Shown one piece after another: positions 22,901-33,941 of a stretch of DNA of 64,000 bases (positions within the stretch are counted from its first letter, which is position 1; every line of letters begins with the position of its first letter). The notes under the pieces are model-generated. The model worked only from the letters and a program-made list of their open reading frames with translations, was not told the origin of the DNA and searched no databases. The DNA is taken from NCBI RefSeq assembly GCF_000002595.2, contig NC_057004.1, positions 2,745,657 to 2,809,656 on the forward strand. The letters are read 5' to 3'. The stretch comes from Chlamydomonas reinhardtii. Its lineage: Eukaryota > Chlorophyta > Chlorophyceae > Chlamydomonadales > Chlamydomonadaceae. Position numbers and translations under genes: made by a program.

Positions 22901-24772
22901 ATGTGGGATCATCACCGCCACTCCTCTCCGGTGCCGCCGTGCGAAATGTCCCACACGCGCGTGCTGCCACTGACGCAAGTAAGCTCCACTACAGTGCCAC
23001 CGCGATGCACTGCCGCGCACGTGGGCCAAACAGAAGTCCAGACGCGAAACAGCATACACAGAGGGATGACACGGGCTGTGTCGGCTACTCGCAGCGAGGT
23101 CCGGTCGCTGAGTGGGAGGCTCAGCTGCTGAGAGGTTCGGCTGAGCGAAGGAGGTCTGCCTGAGCCCGGCTCAGCGCGTTGAGTCGCCCGCCCAGCCGGA
23201 TGAGCGGTTTTACTCATCATTATGAGCTGTACAGGTTTACTCAAGATCAAGATCAGCCGTACAGGACCCCGCTGAGCGCCCATCGAAGCTCGCCCAGCCC
23301 AGCGCAAAAGCCCCGGGGAACCGGGCGTGTCATCCCTCTGGACCGCACTCCGGACGCCAAGTTGAAGTCCCCTGCTTGTATCCTGTTCCCAATGTTTTGA
23401 ACCTTGCAATCCCCACCCCTCCTCCCCCCCACCCCACCCTCCTCTCCCTCCTCCTCCTCCCCACCTGCACGGTGCTGGGTCTGCAGCTGTGGTTGGCCAA
23501 GGCGCCGGACGGGTACAGCGCCGTGCCCAGCGGCCGCAGCTCCTCATCACACACCCTGTAGGCGTGTGCGTGCGTGCGTGCGTGCATGCGCGTGGTGCTA
23601 AAGAGCACAAGGCAAAACAAGCGCAAAGACTACCGTATGTATGCAATGTGTGTTTGGGGGGGGGAAGCAGCAGGGCATGCTCGTGCACCTGTGACCACCA
23701 ACAACAGAAGATGTTGTGTGTGTGTGTGTGTGTGTGTGTTAAAGAGCACAAGGAAAACGTGTGTGTGTGTGTGTGTGTCACATTCACGCACTCACGTGTG
23801 GCAGTTGACCGCCAGTCGCGCCAGCAGCTGCGCCACCTCCTTAAAGCCAGGCCAGGCGGCAGTAGCAGCACCTGCGGCAGCACCCGTGCTACTGCTGCTG
23901 GCGGCGGCCACCGCCTCGTCTCCGTCCGCGGGCGGCAGGGGGCCGTCGGGCGTACCGAACATGTACTGCCTGCGTACGACAGAGCCACAGAGGACAGGAG
24001 AAGGAAGGAAACACGCAGGGAGGCACTGTCTGCAACGCGACGCGGCCACGCGTATGTGTGTGGAGGCGCGCGTTATGAATACTCCGTGATAGATCCCCCC
24101 TCTTGCTTCCTCCCTCCTCCCTCCCCTTGCCCCCTGCCCCCTGCCCCCTCCTCCTCCCCCCCGCCCTACCCACCAGGTCACCACCGCCAGTTGCGCGTAC
24201 ATGCCCCGCCGCCGCGCGTCCAGCGACTCCCAGTGGCTGCACAGAGCCCACAGCCCCTCGTGGTCCGAGTCGTGCGGCGGGTCGTGGTGCGCGTGAGCCG
24301 TTGGTGGTGCTGGTGCTGGTGCTGCTGGTGCTGGTGCTGGTGCGGTCGGTTGACTGGCAGTGGCGACGGGGGCAGTGCCGAACTGCTGCTGTTGCTGCTG
24401 CTGTTTCTTATGCTCCAGATCCCTGTGCGGTGCACGCAGGTGTGGGTGAGGGGGAAGGGATAGTTCATTCCAAGATCTAAGTAGGGGGAAGGGAATTGCG
24501 TCACATGCCGGTGCGGCGCTGCTCGCCTGGGCCGGCCCCCGGCCCCCGGCACCTCCCCACGGGGGCACCAGGACCCGCAGCCAGCCGCACCAGCCACCCA
24601 GACACCCAGAGGCCAGAGCGCCCAGGGCACTCCACAACCTTCCACCTGCACCTGCGACCCCCACGGACCCCAACGCCCCCCTCTTCCCCACTCTCCACGG
24701 CCGCCCTCCGTCTCTCATGAACAGCTACCCCCGCTCTATTGCATTGGGTTTGGTTTGGTTTGGGCTGGTGTC

Positions 24773-24817
<45 letters not shown>

Positions 24818-25537
24818 CCGCAAAGGGGGTACTGTCAGCTTCACGGAGGGACAACGAGCTGGAGCGCGGCCGCCCGGACGGCCGCTCATGTGCTAACGAT
24901 TTCGTCTGCCGTCTTCAGCAGTTCCTGTACCTCGTTTCCAAACAGCCTTGCAACCCCCCCCCCCCCCCACACACACACACACGCACACATCGCCCCCCGT
25001 GAACGCCTCCCCTCCCCTTCCCGCCGCACACACAGCCCGCCCCTCCCCCACCCCGCAACACAACCCTCCCCACGGCCCGCACCTGGCCCGGCGCCACAGC
25101 ACGCGCGCCGCCAGCCTCACGGTGGGCGGCGGCACGCGCGGCGCGCAGCGCACCAGCGCCTCGCACTCGGCGCGGTAGCCGCCCGGGCCCCAGGCCGCCG
25201 CCTGGTGCGCGCGGCAGCAGTAGCGCGCCAGGCGGGAGCGGCCGCAGCGCAGCGGGCGGGCGCAGTGCCGGAAGCAATGATCGCACACGCCTGCAGGGGA
25301 AGGGTGGGTGGGGTGGGGTGGGGCGGGGCGGGGCGGGGGTTGAGCGGGGCAGGGGGTGGGGCGGTTTGAAGCGAGCATCATGGGGCCAAACGGCTAACAA
25401 GGTAGAAGGTTGTTGCGGTTGGTGCGGGGATTCAGAAGTGGTTGGTTGGGCCGGTTGGCGTGGCGTGGCGGAGTGCACCCTGCAACCCCGCCGGCGGACG
25501 CCAGGTGCCCCCGGACTCGCGACAGTCTCCCCGCCGC

Positions 25538-25613
<76 letters not shown>

Positions 25614-26096
25614 GCTTGGCCCTCCCGCCACCCATCGGGTGTCTGTGGTGCGCCCAACCCACTAGCGACCCAACGACAGCCAGGCAGCACGCCGCAGCGC
25701 CAGGGGGGCGAAGCATCCCGCGGCACGGGCGTAACCGTGTCGGGAACAAGGCGGGCATCAAGGCAGTCAGCACCCCAGCGCCGCCTGCTGCCGCGCCCCT
25801 GCGCACGCCGCCACCCCACCCCCATCCCTGCCCACCAATCCCACAAGCTGCTCACGCCTAAGCACGGCTGCACGTCCAAAGCATCAACTCGCACACCAAG
25901 CAACAGGAGAGCCAATCGCCCCACGCACGCGCCCACCGGGGGTCATCTCGTCCGACAGCACTGCCGCGTAGGGCTCCTGCTGCAGCACCACCTCCCCCGC
26001 CGCGAAGGCGCGAGCAGCCACCAGATGCCGGCCCTTGCCGGGCGAGTAGCGCACCGCAAAGCCATCGCGCTTCTCCGCTTCCGTGAACTCGGCCAT
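20000..26096 (-). CDS. SET-MYND (SMYD-like) protein lysine methyltransferase
   Basis: Seven exons: 25937-26096, 25083-25290, 24174-24422, 23796-23969, 23465-23555, 21159-22490, 20000-20827; 1013 residues, all phases consistent. It starts MAEFTEAEKRDGFAVRYSPG. The SET N-part has GKGRHLVAARAF and EVVLQQEPYAAVL. A MYND-type zinc finger interrupts it (CDHCFRHCARPLRCGRS to AEC, about 55-98). The SET core is split over exons 5-6: TVCDEELRPLGTALYPS, the NHSC motif at about 284-287, then RGRTLQLRALRPLAPGQEV and TLCYLEPAA, closely matching human SMYD3. It should methylate lysines using S-adenosylmethionine. Oddities: one MYND ligand Cys is Ser (RCGRS where SMYDs have RCGRC), and the post-SET Cys cluster is missing (YCFDVAAPAT). 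Exon 6 carries long Thr/Ser/Asn, Glu and Ala/Gly tracts, and the C-terminal helical region ends in an acidic tail. The start ATG is the first in frame. Confidence 0.88.
22730..22755 (+). repeat. Introner-like copy, family I-2
   Basis: GTTAAAGAGCACAAGGAAAA inside SMYD-like intron 5, next to a TG-rich tract. It is antisense to the host gene. Confidence 0.5.
23373..23412 (-). repeat. Introner-like copy, family I-5, donor side
   Basis: Transcript-sense GGGGATTGCAAGG then CATTGGGAACAGG, after a G-rich spacer inside the 5' splice site of SMYD-like intron 5. Confidence 0.45.
23598..23765 (+). repeat. Two introner-like family I-2 copies with TG microsatellite
   Basis: SMYD-like intron 4 (23556-23795) is almost wholly made of two AAAGAGCACAAGG copies (about 23600 and 23742), each flanked by (TG)n. 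Both are antisense to the gene. Confidence 0.5.
24735..24816 (+). repeat. Introner-like family I-1 core plus (CA)n
   Basis: GCATTGGGTTTGGTTTGGTT then GGGCTGGTGTCTA, running into about 20 CA units, in SMYD-like intron 2. It has the same orientation relative to transcription as the other I-1 copies. Confidence 0.6.
24905..24960 (-). repeat. Introner-like copy, family I-5, donor side
   Basis: Transcript-sense GGTTGCAAGG then GTTTGGAAACGAGGTACAGG, following a G run inside the donor of SMYD-like intron 2. An inverted partner of the same family is at 56044-56070 on the acceptor side of a kinase intron. Confidence 0.5.
25542..25613. repeat. CTG/CAG trinucleotide repeat (about 24 units)
   Basis: A pure TGC/GCA run within intron 1 of the SMYD-like gene (25291-25936). 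It would read as poly-Gln, poly-Ala, poly-Ser, poly-Cys or poly-Leu in various frames, but it sits between two clean exons and is not coding in the model. Confidence 0.9.
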
Positions 26097-26313
26097 CTCG
26101 CGAATTGGCGGGGATCGGCTTCGCAGAGCGGCTGCTCTTGATCTATAGCTTACAAACAGTCGCACATACTATGTTTCATACTGGTTGGTGTCCTGCGAGA
26201 TTTCACGGATTTGGTTCTGTGTGTTTGGCACCGCAAGTGCAGTGTCCGCTCAGACCCAGCGTGATGTTCATAGATAACTTTCACATGCAGAGATTAATGG
26301 ATTAAACAATTAG

Positions 26314-26318
26314 TTACA
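26314..26318 (-). terminator. TGTAA polyadenylation signal for the DLD transcript
   Basis: TGCATGTAACTAA on the minus strand, the first TGTAA I find downstream of both the DLD stop (29309) and the end of the Ala-rich frame (26888). It suggests one transcript covering both. Confidence 0.5.
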
Positions 26319-26887
26319 TGCAATCATTGTAGGGCGCGATGAAATGTGGGACTGACACGATGGGCCTTCACGCGCAAACCCGCCCCAACTTGTCCGGTTG
26401 TCCCCTGATGCCCCGCGGGCTTGAGCGCCGAAATGTGCCGGTAGCTTTGTAGGGGTTGATAAGTGTCGTGGGCCGACGTCTACAGTCATTTGGGTGCGGA
26501 GGACCGGGAATTGATTCGTTGTTACAGCGCCAATGCACACGGCTGCACCCAAACAGTCATGTGCACCTGTCCGATGGCCACGTGCACGATCACCCCCATA
26601 CTCAATGGAATCTTCTCAGGGCGAATCCAATCCTTCCGTGCCAGTTCATGAGGAGAGCACTCGCTTCTAGCGCTCCCCAACTTCAACTACGAAGAAGAAA
26701 CGCGGACGACAAACGTTTCTATGCACCGGTATCCGAGTTGCACAGCCGCAAGGGCCACATCCTCTTGCTCCGTTCAGTACCTCCGGCACACACACGCACA
26801 CCCCAACACACACGCAGATCGCTTTCTCGCCTTCCCATACACGCAGTCCTCCCGCGTTCGCCGCCAGGAAGAGGGTGCACCGCTGCG

Positions 26888-29308
26888 TCACTTCTGCCGG
26901 CCGCCGTTGAGCCACTTGCCCGCATCTGACAGCGCCCGCGCCACGGTCCACAGCGCACCTGTCACCGAGGCGGCGGCGGCCTTGCCGCTCCCACTACTGC
27001 CACTGGTGGACGCGGTGTCGGTTGCGGTGGAGGAGGTGGCAGTTGTAGGCGTCGCCGGAGCGGTGGATGGAAGGGACGGCGCGGCCTGTTGCTGCTCAGT
27101 CGCAACCTCTGCAGCGGCGGCGGCGGCAGCGGCGGCCTGCGCCTCAACCAGCGCCTCCGCCGCGGCGGCCGCCGCCGTCGCCGCCGCCGCCGCGGCCGCT
27201 GCTGCCTCCGCCTCAGCTTCCGCGACTGCAAGCACCGCGGCTGCGGTTGCCGCCGCCGCCTCGGCCTCAGCCTGCGCCGCCACCGCCGCCTCAGCCTCCG
27301 CAACCGCTAGCTCCACAGCCAGCGACCGCACCTCGGCCGCCGCGGCCGCAGCCGCAGCGTCACCGGCAGCGTCCCCGGCGCCGTGCGCTCCAACACCCTC
27401 GGCCGGCGACGGCGGCGGGGCGGCGAAGAGCTGCGCCGCCACATCGTGCTCCTCTACCGCCGCCAGCGCCGACATGAGCGCCTCCACGTCGTGAGCCACC
27501 GCGTCCGCGACTGTCCCGTCAGTTGCTACCGCCGCCGTCGCCGGCACGGCTGCTACTGCCGTCGCTGCCGGTGGCTGAGCTGCTGCTGCCGCCTCGGCCT
27601 CAGCCGCTGCTGCCGCCTTGGCCTCAGCTGCTGCTGCCGCCTCAGCCTCAGCTACAGCTGCCGCCTTGGCCTCCGCCGCTGCTGCCACCTCTGCTGCTGC
27701 TGCTGCAGCCTCGGCCTTAGCCGCCGCTGCCGCCTCCGCCGCTGCTGCTGCGGCTGCCTCGGCCTCAGCTGCCAGGACTGCTGCCGCCTCAGCCTCAGCC
27801 GTTACTGCTGCTGCCTCTGCTGCCGCCCGCGCCTCCGCCTCAAACGCCGCCTCCGCCGCGGCCTGCTCCGCCGCCACCTCCCGGGCCCCCAAAGCGTCAA
27901 GCTGCTCCTCGATCCGCGCCTCCTCCAGCGCCTCCGCCTCCACCTCGGCTGCGGCCTCCGCCACCTCCGCCTCCGCAGCCGCCTCCACAGCCGCTGCGTC
28001 GGCCTCCACATCTGCCGGCACCACAGCTTCAATGATCTCGGCCTCAGGAGCAGCAGTAGCTGCTGCTGCCATCGGCTCTGCCGCCGCCGCCAGTTCCGCC
28101 TCACCCATAACAGGCGCGACCGCCGGCACATCCGCCGCGGGGGCCGCGAAGGCGGCGGCCGCTGCCGCCACCAGCTGTGGCGGCGCCGCGGCCTCGTCCT
28201 GAGCCCGCTGCACCGCCTCCCCCTCGCTGGCAGGCGTCGGAGCAGCAGCAGCCGCGGCCACCGCGGGCAGCGGCGGCGCCAGCACCGCCGCGGCCATCGC
28301 AACGGACGCCGGCGGCGGCGACGCCCCCGGCGGCAGCTCCGTAATGCTCACGGCCACGAGCAGTTCCTTGTCCGGAGCCGGCGGCCTGGCTGCGGCTGCC
28401 TCCACTGCCGCCGGCGCCACCGCCACCGCCACCTGCGCCGCCGGCGCCACCGCGCCCTGCCGCTGCGCCTTCTTGCCGCGCTTCTGCCGCTTGCCGCTGC
28501 CGGCCGAGGTGACGGCGGCGGCGGCGGTCGGCGGCAGCGGGCCCACCGCCGCCGCCACTGCGTCCAGCCCCTGCGGCCTCAGCTCCACGGGCAGGTCCTT
28601 CTCAACTGCCGGAACTGGCGGCGCAAGAGGCGGCGGCGCCGGCGGCGCCAGCGCCACCACCTTGGGCGCCTCTGCCTCCACGATGGCCTCCGCCGCGGCA
28701 GCCACGACCTCAGCTGCCGCCGCCGCGGCGCCCGGCGGCACCGGGTCAAAGCTGACCTCCAGGCGCACCGACAGATCGGCGTCGCCGCCGCCCGCTGACG
28801 GCGCCGCGGCGCCCGCTGCTGCCGCCGCTGCTGCCGCAACATTGTCGCCGCCGCCGCCGCCGCTGCTGCCCTGCTCCTCCTCCTCAGCGGCGGCCTCAGC
28901 GCCGGCGCGCTCCGGCACCGTGCTGCTGCCGGGCGGCGCCGTCCGCACCTCGCCGGCGCCCTCCTCAACTTCTTCCCCAACACCCCCCGCGATCACGTTT
29001 TCAACACCAACTGCGTCCCCCTGCTCCCCAGCACCCCTGCTGCCGCTGCTGTTGCTGCCGCTGACGTCCCCCACACAATCTGCATCTGCGTCCTCAAGGC
29101 CCTCCCGGCGGTGCGTAGCCTCTGCTGCCACACCCTCCGTCTCCGACCCCGCAAGAGCCGCCGCCGCCCACACCACCGCCGCCGCCGGCGCCTCTCCCTG
29201 CTCCCGCTGCCCCTCCTCCGCATCCACAACGCTAGAGGTTTCGGTCTCGGTGTTGGTGTCGGCGACGACGGCATCAGCGGCGGCGGCCACCGCCGGAGGC
29301 TCGGGCCT
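26888..29308 (-). CDS. Ala/Glu-rich open frame directly in frame with, and downstream of, the DLD stop codon
   Basis: From the codon after the DLD TGA (29309-29311) the same frame stays open for 806 codons to a stop at 26888-26890. It starts RPEPPAV then ADTNTETETSSVVDAEEG and is about half alanine, with regularly spaced acidic residues. Three spaced segments look like diverged copies: DLSVRLEVSFDPVPPG, DLPVELRPQGLDAV and ELLVAVSITELPPG. A basic patch (GKRQKRGKKAQRQ) lies mid-way. The last residues (GALWTVARALSDAGKWLNGG) form a tryptophan-containing helix like a true C-terminus. No ATG occurs near its beginning and no acceptor serving a separate gene was identified. It could be a readthrough extension, a product of alternative splicing that skips the stop, a separate gene with a missed first exon, or a split caused by a local sequence error. 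No family was recognised. Confidence 0.42.
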   Translation of the reverse strand, partial: RPEPPAVAAAADAVVADTNTETETSSVVDAEEGQREQGEAPAAAVVWAAAALAGSETEGVAAEATHRREGLEDADADCVGDVSGSNSSGSRGAGEQGDAVGVENVIAGGVGEEVEEGAGEVRTAPPGSSTVPERAGAEAAAEEEEQGSSGGGGGDNVAAAAAAAAGAAAPSAGGGDADLSVRLEVSFDPVPPGAAAAAAEVVAAAAEAIVEAEAPKVVALAPPAPPPLAPPVPAVEKDLPVELRPQGLDAVAAAVGPLPPTAAAAVTSAGSGKRQKRGKKAQRQGAVAPAAQVAVAVAPAAVEAAAARPPAPDKELLVAVSITELPPGASPPPASVAMAAAVLAPPLPAVAAAAAAPTPASEGEAVQRAQDEAAAPPQLVAAAAAAFAAPAADVPAVAPVMGEAELAAAAEPMAAAATAAPEAEIIEAVVPADVEADAAAVEAAAEAEVAEAAAEVEAEALEEARIEEQLDALGAREVAAEQAAAEAAFEAEARAAAEAAAVTAEAEAAAVLAAEAEAAAAAAAEAAAAAKAEAAAAAAEVAAAAEAKAAAVAEAEAAAAAEAKAAAAAEAEAAAAAQPPAATAVAAVPATAAVATDGTVADAVAHDVEALMSALAAVEEHDVAAQLFAAPPPSPAEGVGAHGAGDAAGDAAAAAAAAEVRSLAVELAVAEAEAAVAAQAEAEAAAATAAAVLAVAEAEAEAAAAAAAAATAAAAAAEALVEAQAAAAAAAAAEVATEQQQAAPSLPSTAPATPTTATSSTATDTASTSGSSGSGKAAAASVTGALWTVARALSDAGKWLNGGRQK

Positions 29309-32300
29309 TCAGGCCGCGGCCACGGCGGCCTTGGGCGCGGCGGCGGCCTTGGCGGCGCCGTTGCCGGCGGCGGCGGGTCCCTCCACGTGCGCGCCCTTGA
29401 ACAGCTCGTCCAGCACCTCGGACAGGGTGGGGTGCGCGTGCACGCAGAACTTGATGTCCTGGGGGGCCGGGCGGGGGGCGAAGAGGTAGCGAGGTGGGAT
29501 TGTGAGCATGGTGTTTCCCAAACGGCCAAACCAACTGCCGTGCACCTTTCACCACTACTTGCAGTGCGAGACCACAGATTCCGGTGCCACCCAGCCTCGC
29601 ACCCCCGTGTCCTTGGCCCCCTTCCACACCCCTCGCCCCCCCCATCTCCCCCCCCCCAGCTCACTCGTCCACCCACCCTTGATGTCTTCTAGGTGGGTAT
29701 TCAACGTGTGCCTAGTCTGCATTGCTAGTTAGAACGTGCGTGTGTGTGTTTGAGCCTGGGTGGCATTTCGACGGCGGCTACCGTCAGCACCGCCCACATG
29801 CACAAGACCGACGAGCTCATCGCCTCCGGTTTGCGGGATGTTTCGCTGGGAACCTGGGAACTCGGTGCATTTCGGGAATGGGGACTACTGTCGCGTGCCA
29901 CTCCGTTGTCAAGCATCGACCACGCTCTCCTCCTCGCTCTCTTGCATTGGGTTTGGTTTAGTTTGGGCTGGTATCTACAACCACCCCCTCTACCCCACCC
30001 CCTCTTCACCCTCGCACCTGCACGCGCTGCCCGGTGGCGATGGCGTTGGAGGCCTCGTGGATGAGGTCCGCGGCGTGCAGGCCGATGATGTGCACGCCCA
30101 GGATCTCGCCCGTGTCCTTGCGGTACAGCATCTTGGCCATGCCGTCGCCCTCCTTCTCAGCCAGAGCCTGATGAAGGGGGGGATGGCAGGAGGGCGGAGG
30201 CGGAGGGGCGCGGTCAGGGGAGAGGAGCGCCAGGGTACAGCGAGCGAGGGAAGGGCAGCAGACCCACTCCGCCCAGCCCATCCCCATCGTATCCCAGCCC
30301 CCGCCCAGCCCAGCCGCGGGCCTCTTCCCACCCAGCTAGCCGCGGGCCTTTTCCCACCCAGGTACCCACTCGCGCCACCCCCGTCTCCCTCTCCCCTGCC
30401 CTTCCTACACCTCCCCCCACCTTGGAGTTGCCCTTGAAGCTGGTCTTGCTCACGCCCAGCTTGAAGCCCTGCTCCTTGGCCAGCTCCTCGGCGCGCTCCT
30501 GCGTCACGCCCACAAACGACACCTCGGGGTGCGTGAAGCAGGCGGCGGGCACCGACAGGTGGTTCACCACGTGCGGGCGGCCGCAGATGTTCTCCACGGC
30601 GGAGATGCCCTGTGTAGGGGGTGGACGGGGTGAGAGGGGGCGAAGGGGAGGAGGGGAGGGGAATGGGGAGGAGGGGTTATTTTCATGCTTCACTAAGGAG
30701 AAGCGGAGTTGTAGCCAGGCATAATGGGGAGAGGAGGAGGGGAGGAGGGGTGAGGAGCGTGCCGCGGGTGTGGGAAAGGCCGCGGCTGCTGTTTGCAGCC
30801 CTCTCCACCCGTCCGGACGTCGCACGCGAGTCCTCCCCCAGCCCTTTCTGCGCCCTGTCCGCTGTCCACCCACCAACCCCAGCCCCCCCTGCTGCTGCTC
30901 ACCTGCGCCGAGGCGGCGTGCGCCAGCATGTACTTGCCGTTGGCGTCGCCGATGCAGTACACGTGCGGCACCACCTTGCCGGCGGTGTCCAGGACCTTTG
31001 CGGGGGGGGGTGGCCGGGGGAGGAGGCATTCACTCATGAGTCACGAGCACTAAGATGAGTCAAACAAAAGGGGAGGGATAGGCGGACACCGTGTGTGTAC
31101 CCACGCGCACCTGCATCTTCTCGTTGACGGGCACGAAGCCGCGGCGGTCGGTGGCGGAGCCGATGGCGGGCAGGTTGAGGCCGTTGGTGTAGGGGGCGCG
31201 GCCGGTGGCGACCAGCACGGCGTCAACCTCGATCTCGTCCACCTTCTCCTTGGTCTTGAAGTCGGTCAGCTCAATCACAACCGGCTTCACTCCTGTGCGG
31301 CAGGGGGGAGAGTATAGGGTTTATGGGGTTGTGTAGGGAGACGTGGGGTTGTGGGGTTGGAGCAATGGGCGCAGCGGGACGGGGGGGTGGAGAGGTGGGT
31401 AGGAAGTGTGGCGTCACGGAGGTGGGGGGGGGGATGGCGGAAGAGGGGTAGGCTGACATGTTGGGTGGGGGCCCCACAGCCACGTGTCAAACCCCTTGAA
31501 CGGCCGCTGCCGGTCCCAATCTTCGCCCCACCTCCTCCTCCCCCCCAAACCCCTCCCACTGCCCAAGCCCGCCCGACTACACACGGTGATGTACAACGAC
31601 TCGCTTATGCAGCTGCAGTTCTCCTTGCCGCGCGACTGTTTCCTTACGGGATTGGTTCAACGTTAACCCTCCCAACCCCGCCCCATCCACCGCTCCACCC
31701 CACACCCACCCGGCACGCCGGGGGTGACCTTGGAGGCGATGACCCCGGTGTGGTAGTCAATGGGGCGGCCGTTGATGAGCAGGCGCTGCGCCAGGCGGGC
31801 GATCTCGCGGTCAAAGCCCGGCATCAGGTTGTCCACGGCCTGGAGGTTAGGGGGTTAGGGGGAGGGTGGGGTGGGAGGGATCAGGACAAGGTGGGCAGAG
31901 GAGGTTGAGGTTGAGGGGCTGGACTGGGTGGAGGGGTTGCGTTCGTGGGGCGGTAGCGGCATGGCAATGCGTTACATGCAGACGGCGGCGTTGGTACAAG
32001 TGTAGTTTGACGGGGTCCGACACGTGGCGCCTACACGCCGCACTGGCACCCCACCAACCTATCATCCCCGAGCACTCCCGGCGCGCGCCTTGTCGCCCTC
32101 CACCCACCCACCCAGCCCCATACAGCCGCGCCCTTCCCCGCCCACACGGCTCGCCCCTCCCTCCCGCTCCCCTTGTGCTGTACTCATTCCATCTACCCAA
32201 TTACGGCTGTCCCCCCCCCTCCCCAAGCCCCCGTGCCACTCCGTTGTCCAGCATCGGCCACGCTCTCCTCCTCGCTCCATTGCATTGGGTTTGGTTTAGT

Positions 32301-33907
32301 TTGGGCTGGTATCTACAGTTTCCCCCCCCAAAAAAATACGCCCCGCCTCCCGCCGCTCCTCCGCTCACCTCGATGAAGGTGACCTCTGTGCCCAGGGCCG
32401 TGTACACGTCGCTGAACTCCAGTCCGATGTAGCCCGAGCCGATGATGGCGATCCAGTTGGGCAGCCACTCCAGCTTGAGCGCGTGGTCAGAGGTGAACAC
32501 GGTCTTGCCGTCAATGGGGATGCCTAAAAGGAGGGAGGGGGGCAGGGAGGGAGGGAGGGAAGGGTGCGGGGTTAGGGCAATGGCATTGGGCAGGGGCAAA
32601 AGTAAGGGCATTGGGGTTGGGGATTGAGAGGAGTTAGGGAGGAGAGGTGCAACAGAAGGTACAGCCGGTAACACAGGTGGGGAAAGGAGAGAGACGGGAT
32701 GGCGGAATGTGGGAGGGGGGCGCCGGCGGTCGTCTAGCTGCAGCCCAGCATGCCCCTTGCCCCTTCCCACAGCCGTGGCCCGCTTCCCCCGTCGCGCCTC
32801 CGATCCCGCGCTTCCCCCGTGCCCGTTCCCCCAGTCCCTCAGTCCCCACTGCCTCGCGTCCTCCAGTGCGAGGCGTCCGCCGCCTCCTTTTCCTTTGCAT
32901 AGTTCCTCCGCCCTCCCTGCCTCCCCCCTCCCTTCTGCCCTCCCCTTCCCTCCTCTGCCCTGCTCACCCGGCGGCACGAAGGGCACGGAGCCGGTGGCGA
33001 TGATGATGTCGCGGGCGGTCACCTCGCCGCCAATGTCCACGCGGCCGGGCAGGCCGTAGCGCACCTTCTGGGGGCCCACGAACTTGGCCTGGCCGGTCAG
33101 GATGTCCTGTGTGTGGGGGTAGGTGGGGGGGCGGGTGCGAGGAGAGGAAGGGCAGGGCGGGCCGAGGGGGGGCCAGGTGAGGTTTGTGTGGGGGGGCGGG
33201 TGGGGGCTGGGATATTACACCGGTGCCCGCGGTCGGTGGTGGCAGGGGCCGGCTGCATGTTGCCGGCACTTGTATTAGTACGGTGGGGCGGCGCCGCCAA
33301 GCCCGGTCGCCACGCCCAGCCGCCTCGTGGCGCCCTCCAGACCCCGTTCCAACAACAATCTTCCAGCCCCGCTACCCACCACCTTCCTCCCCCGTGCCCC
33401 ACTCCCCCAACCATTCCCCCCCCCAACCACTCCGCCGCCGCACCCACCACGCCGATGCTCTCCAGCGAGCGCTTCAGGTTGCCCTGGATGTTGCTGGCCA
33501 GGTCCTTGGCGTGCGCCGCCACACCGGCGCGGTCGAACGACACGGCGCCCACCTGAGCGGGCGGGGCGGGGGGGGGGGTACATTCCTGGTTATATAACAG
33601 GTGACGGCGGGGGCGGGGCAGCAGGCGGACACAGCAGGGGTTGCGAAGATGGTTGGGGCGGGTGGAAGTGCACCATGGAGATGACAAAGTGCTGGATGGT
33701 GGATGGGGGTGAGTGGGGGGAGTGGCCGCGCCCGTGCGCCGCCCCGCTGTGCAACTCGCGGCGCGGCGCTTCGGCTGCCGCCCCCACACCTGGGGTTGGA
33801 AAACACAGGACCCTCCCCCTGCCCCGATAAAAAGGGAACGCCGCTGCTAGAGAGGTGAGCTGACACGCTGTTGCCGCCCTCCGCTGCTGGGCCAGAGGCC
33901 AAGGCGT

Positions 33908-33941
<34 letters not shown>

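Noticed and set aside
25442-25861. Poly-Leu or poly-Gln protein from the CTG run
   Set aside because: Falls inside an intron between two exons that join in phase.
27383-28798. Long plus-strand open frame (Arg/Cys/Leu-rich)
   Set aside because: Mirror frame of the Ala-rich minus-strand sequence; composition is that of a shadow.
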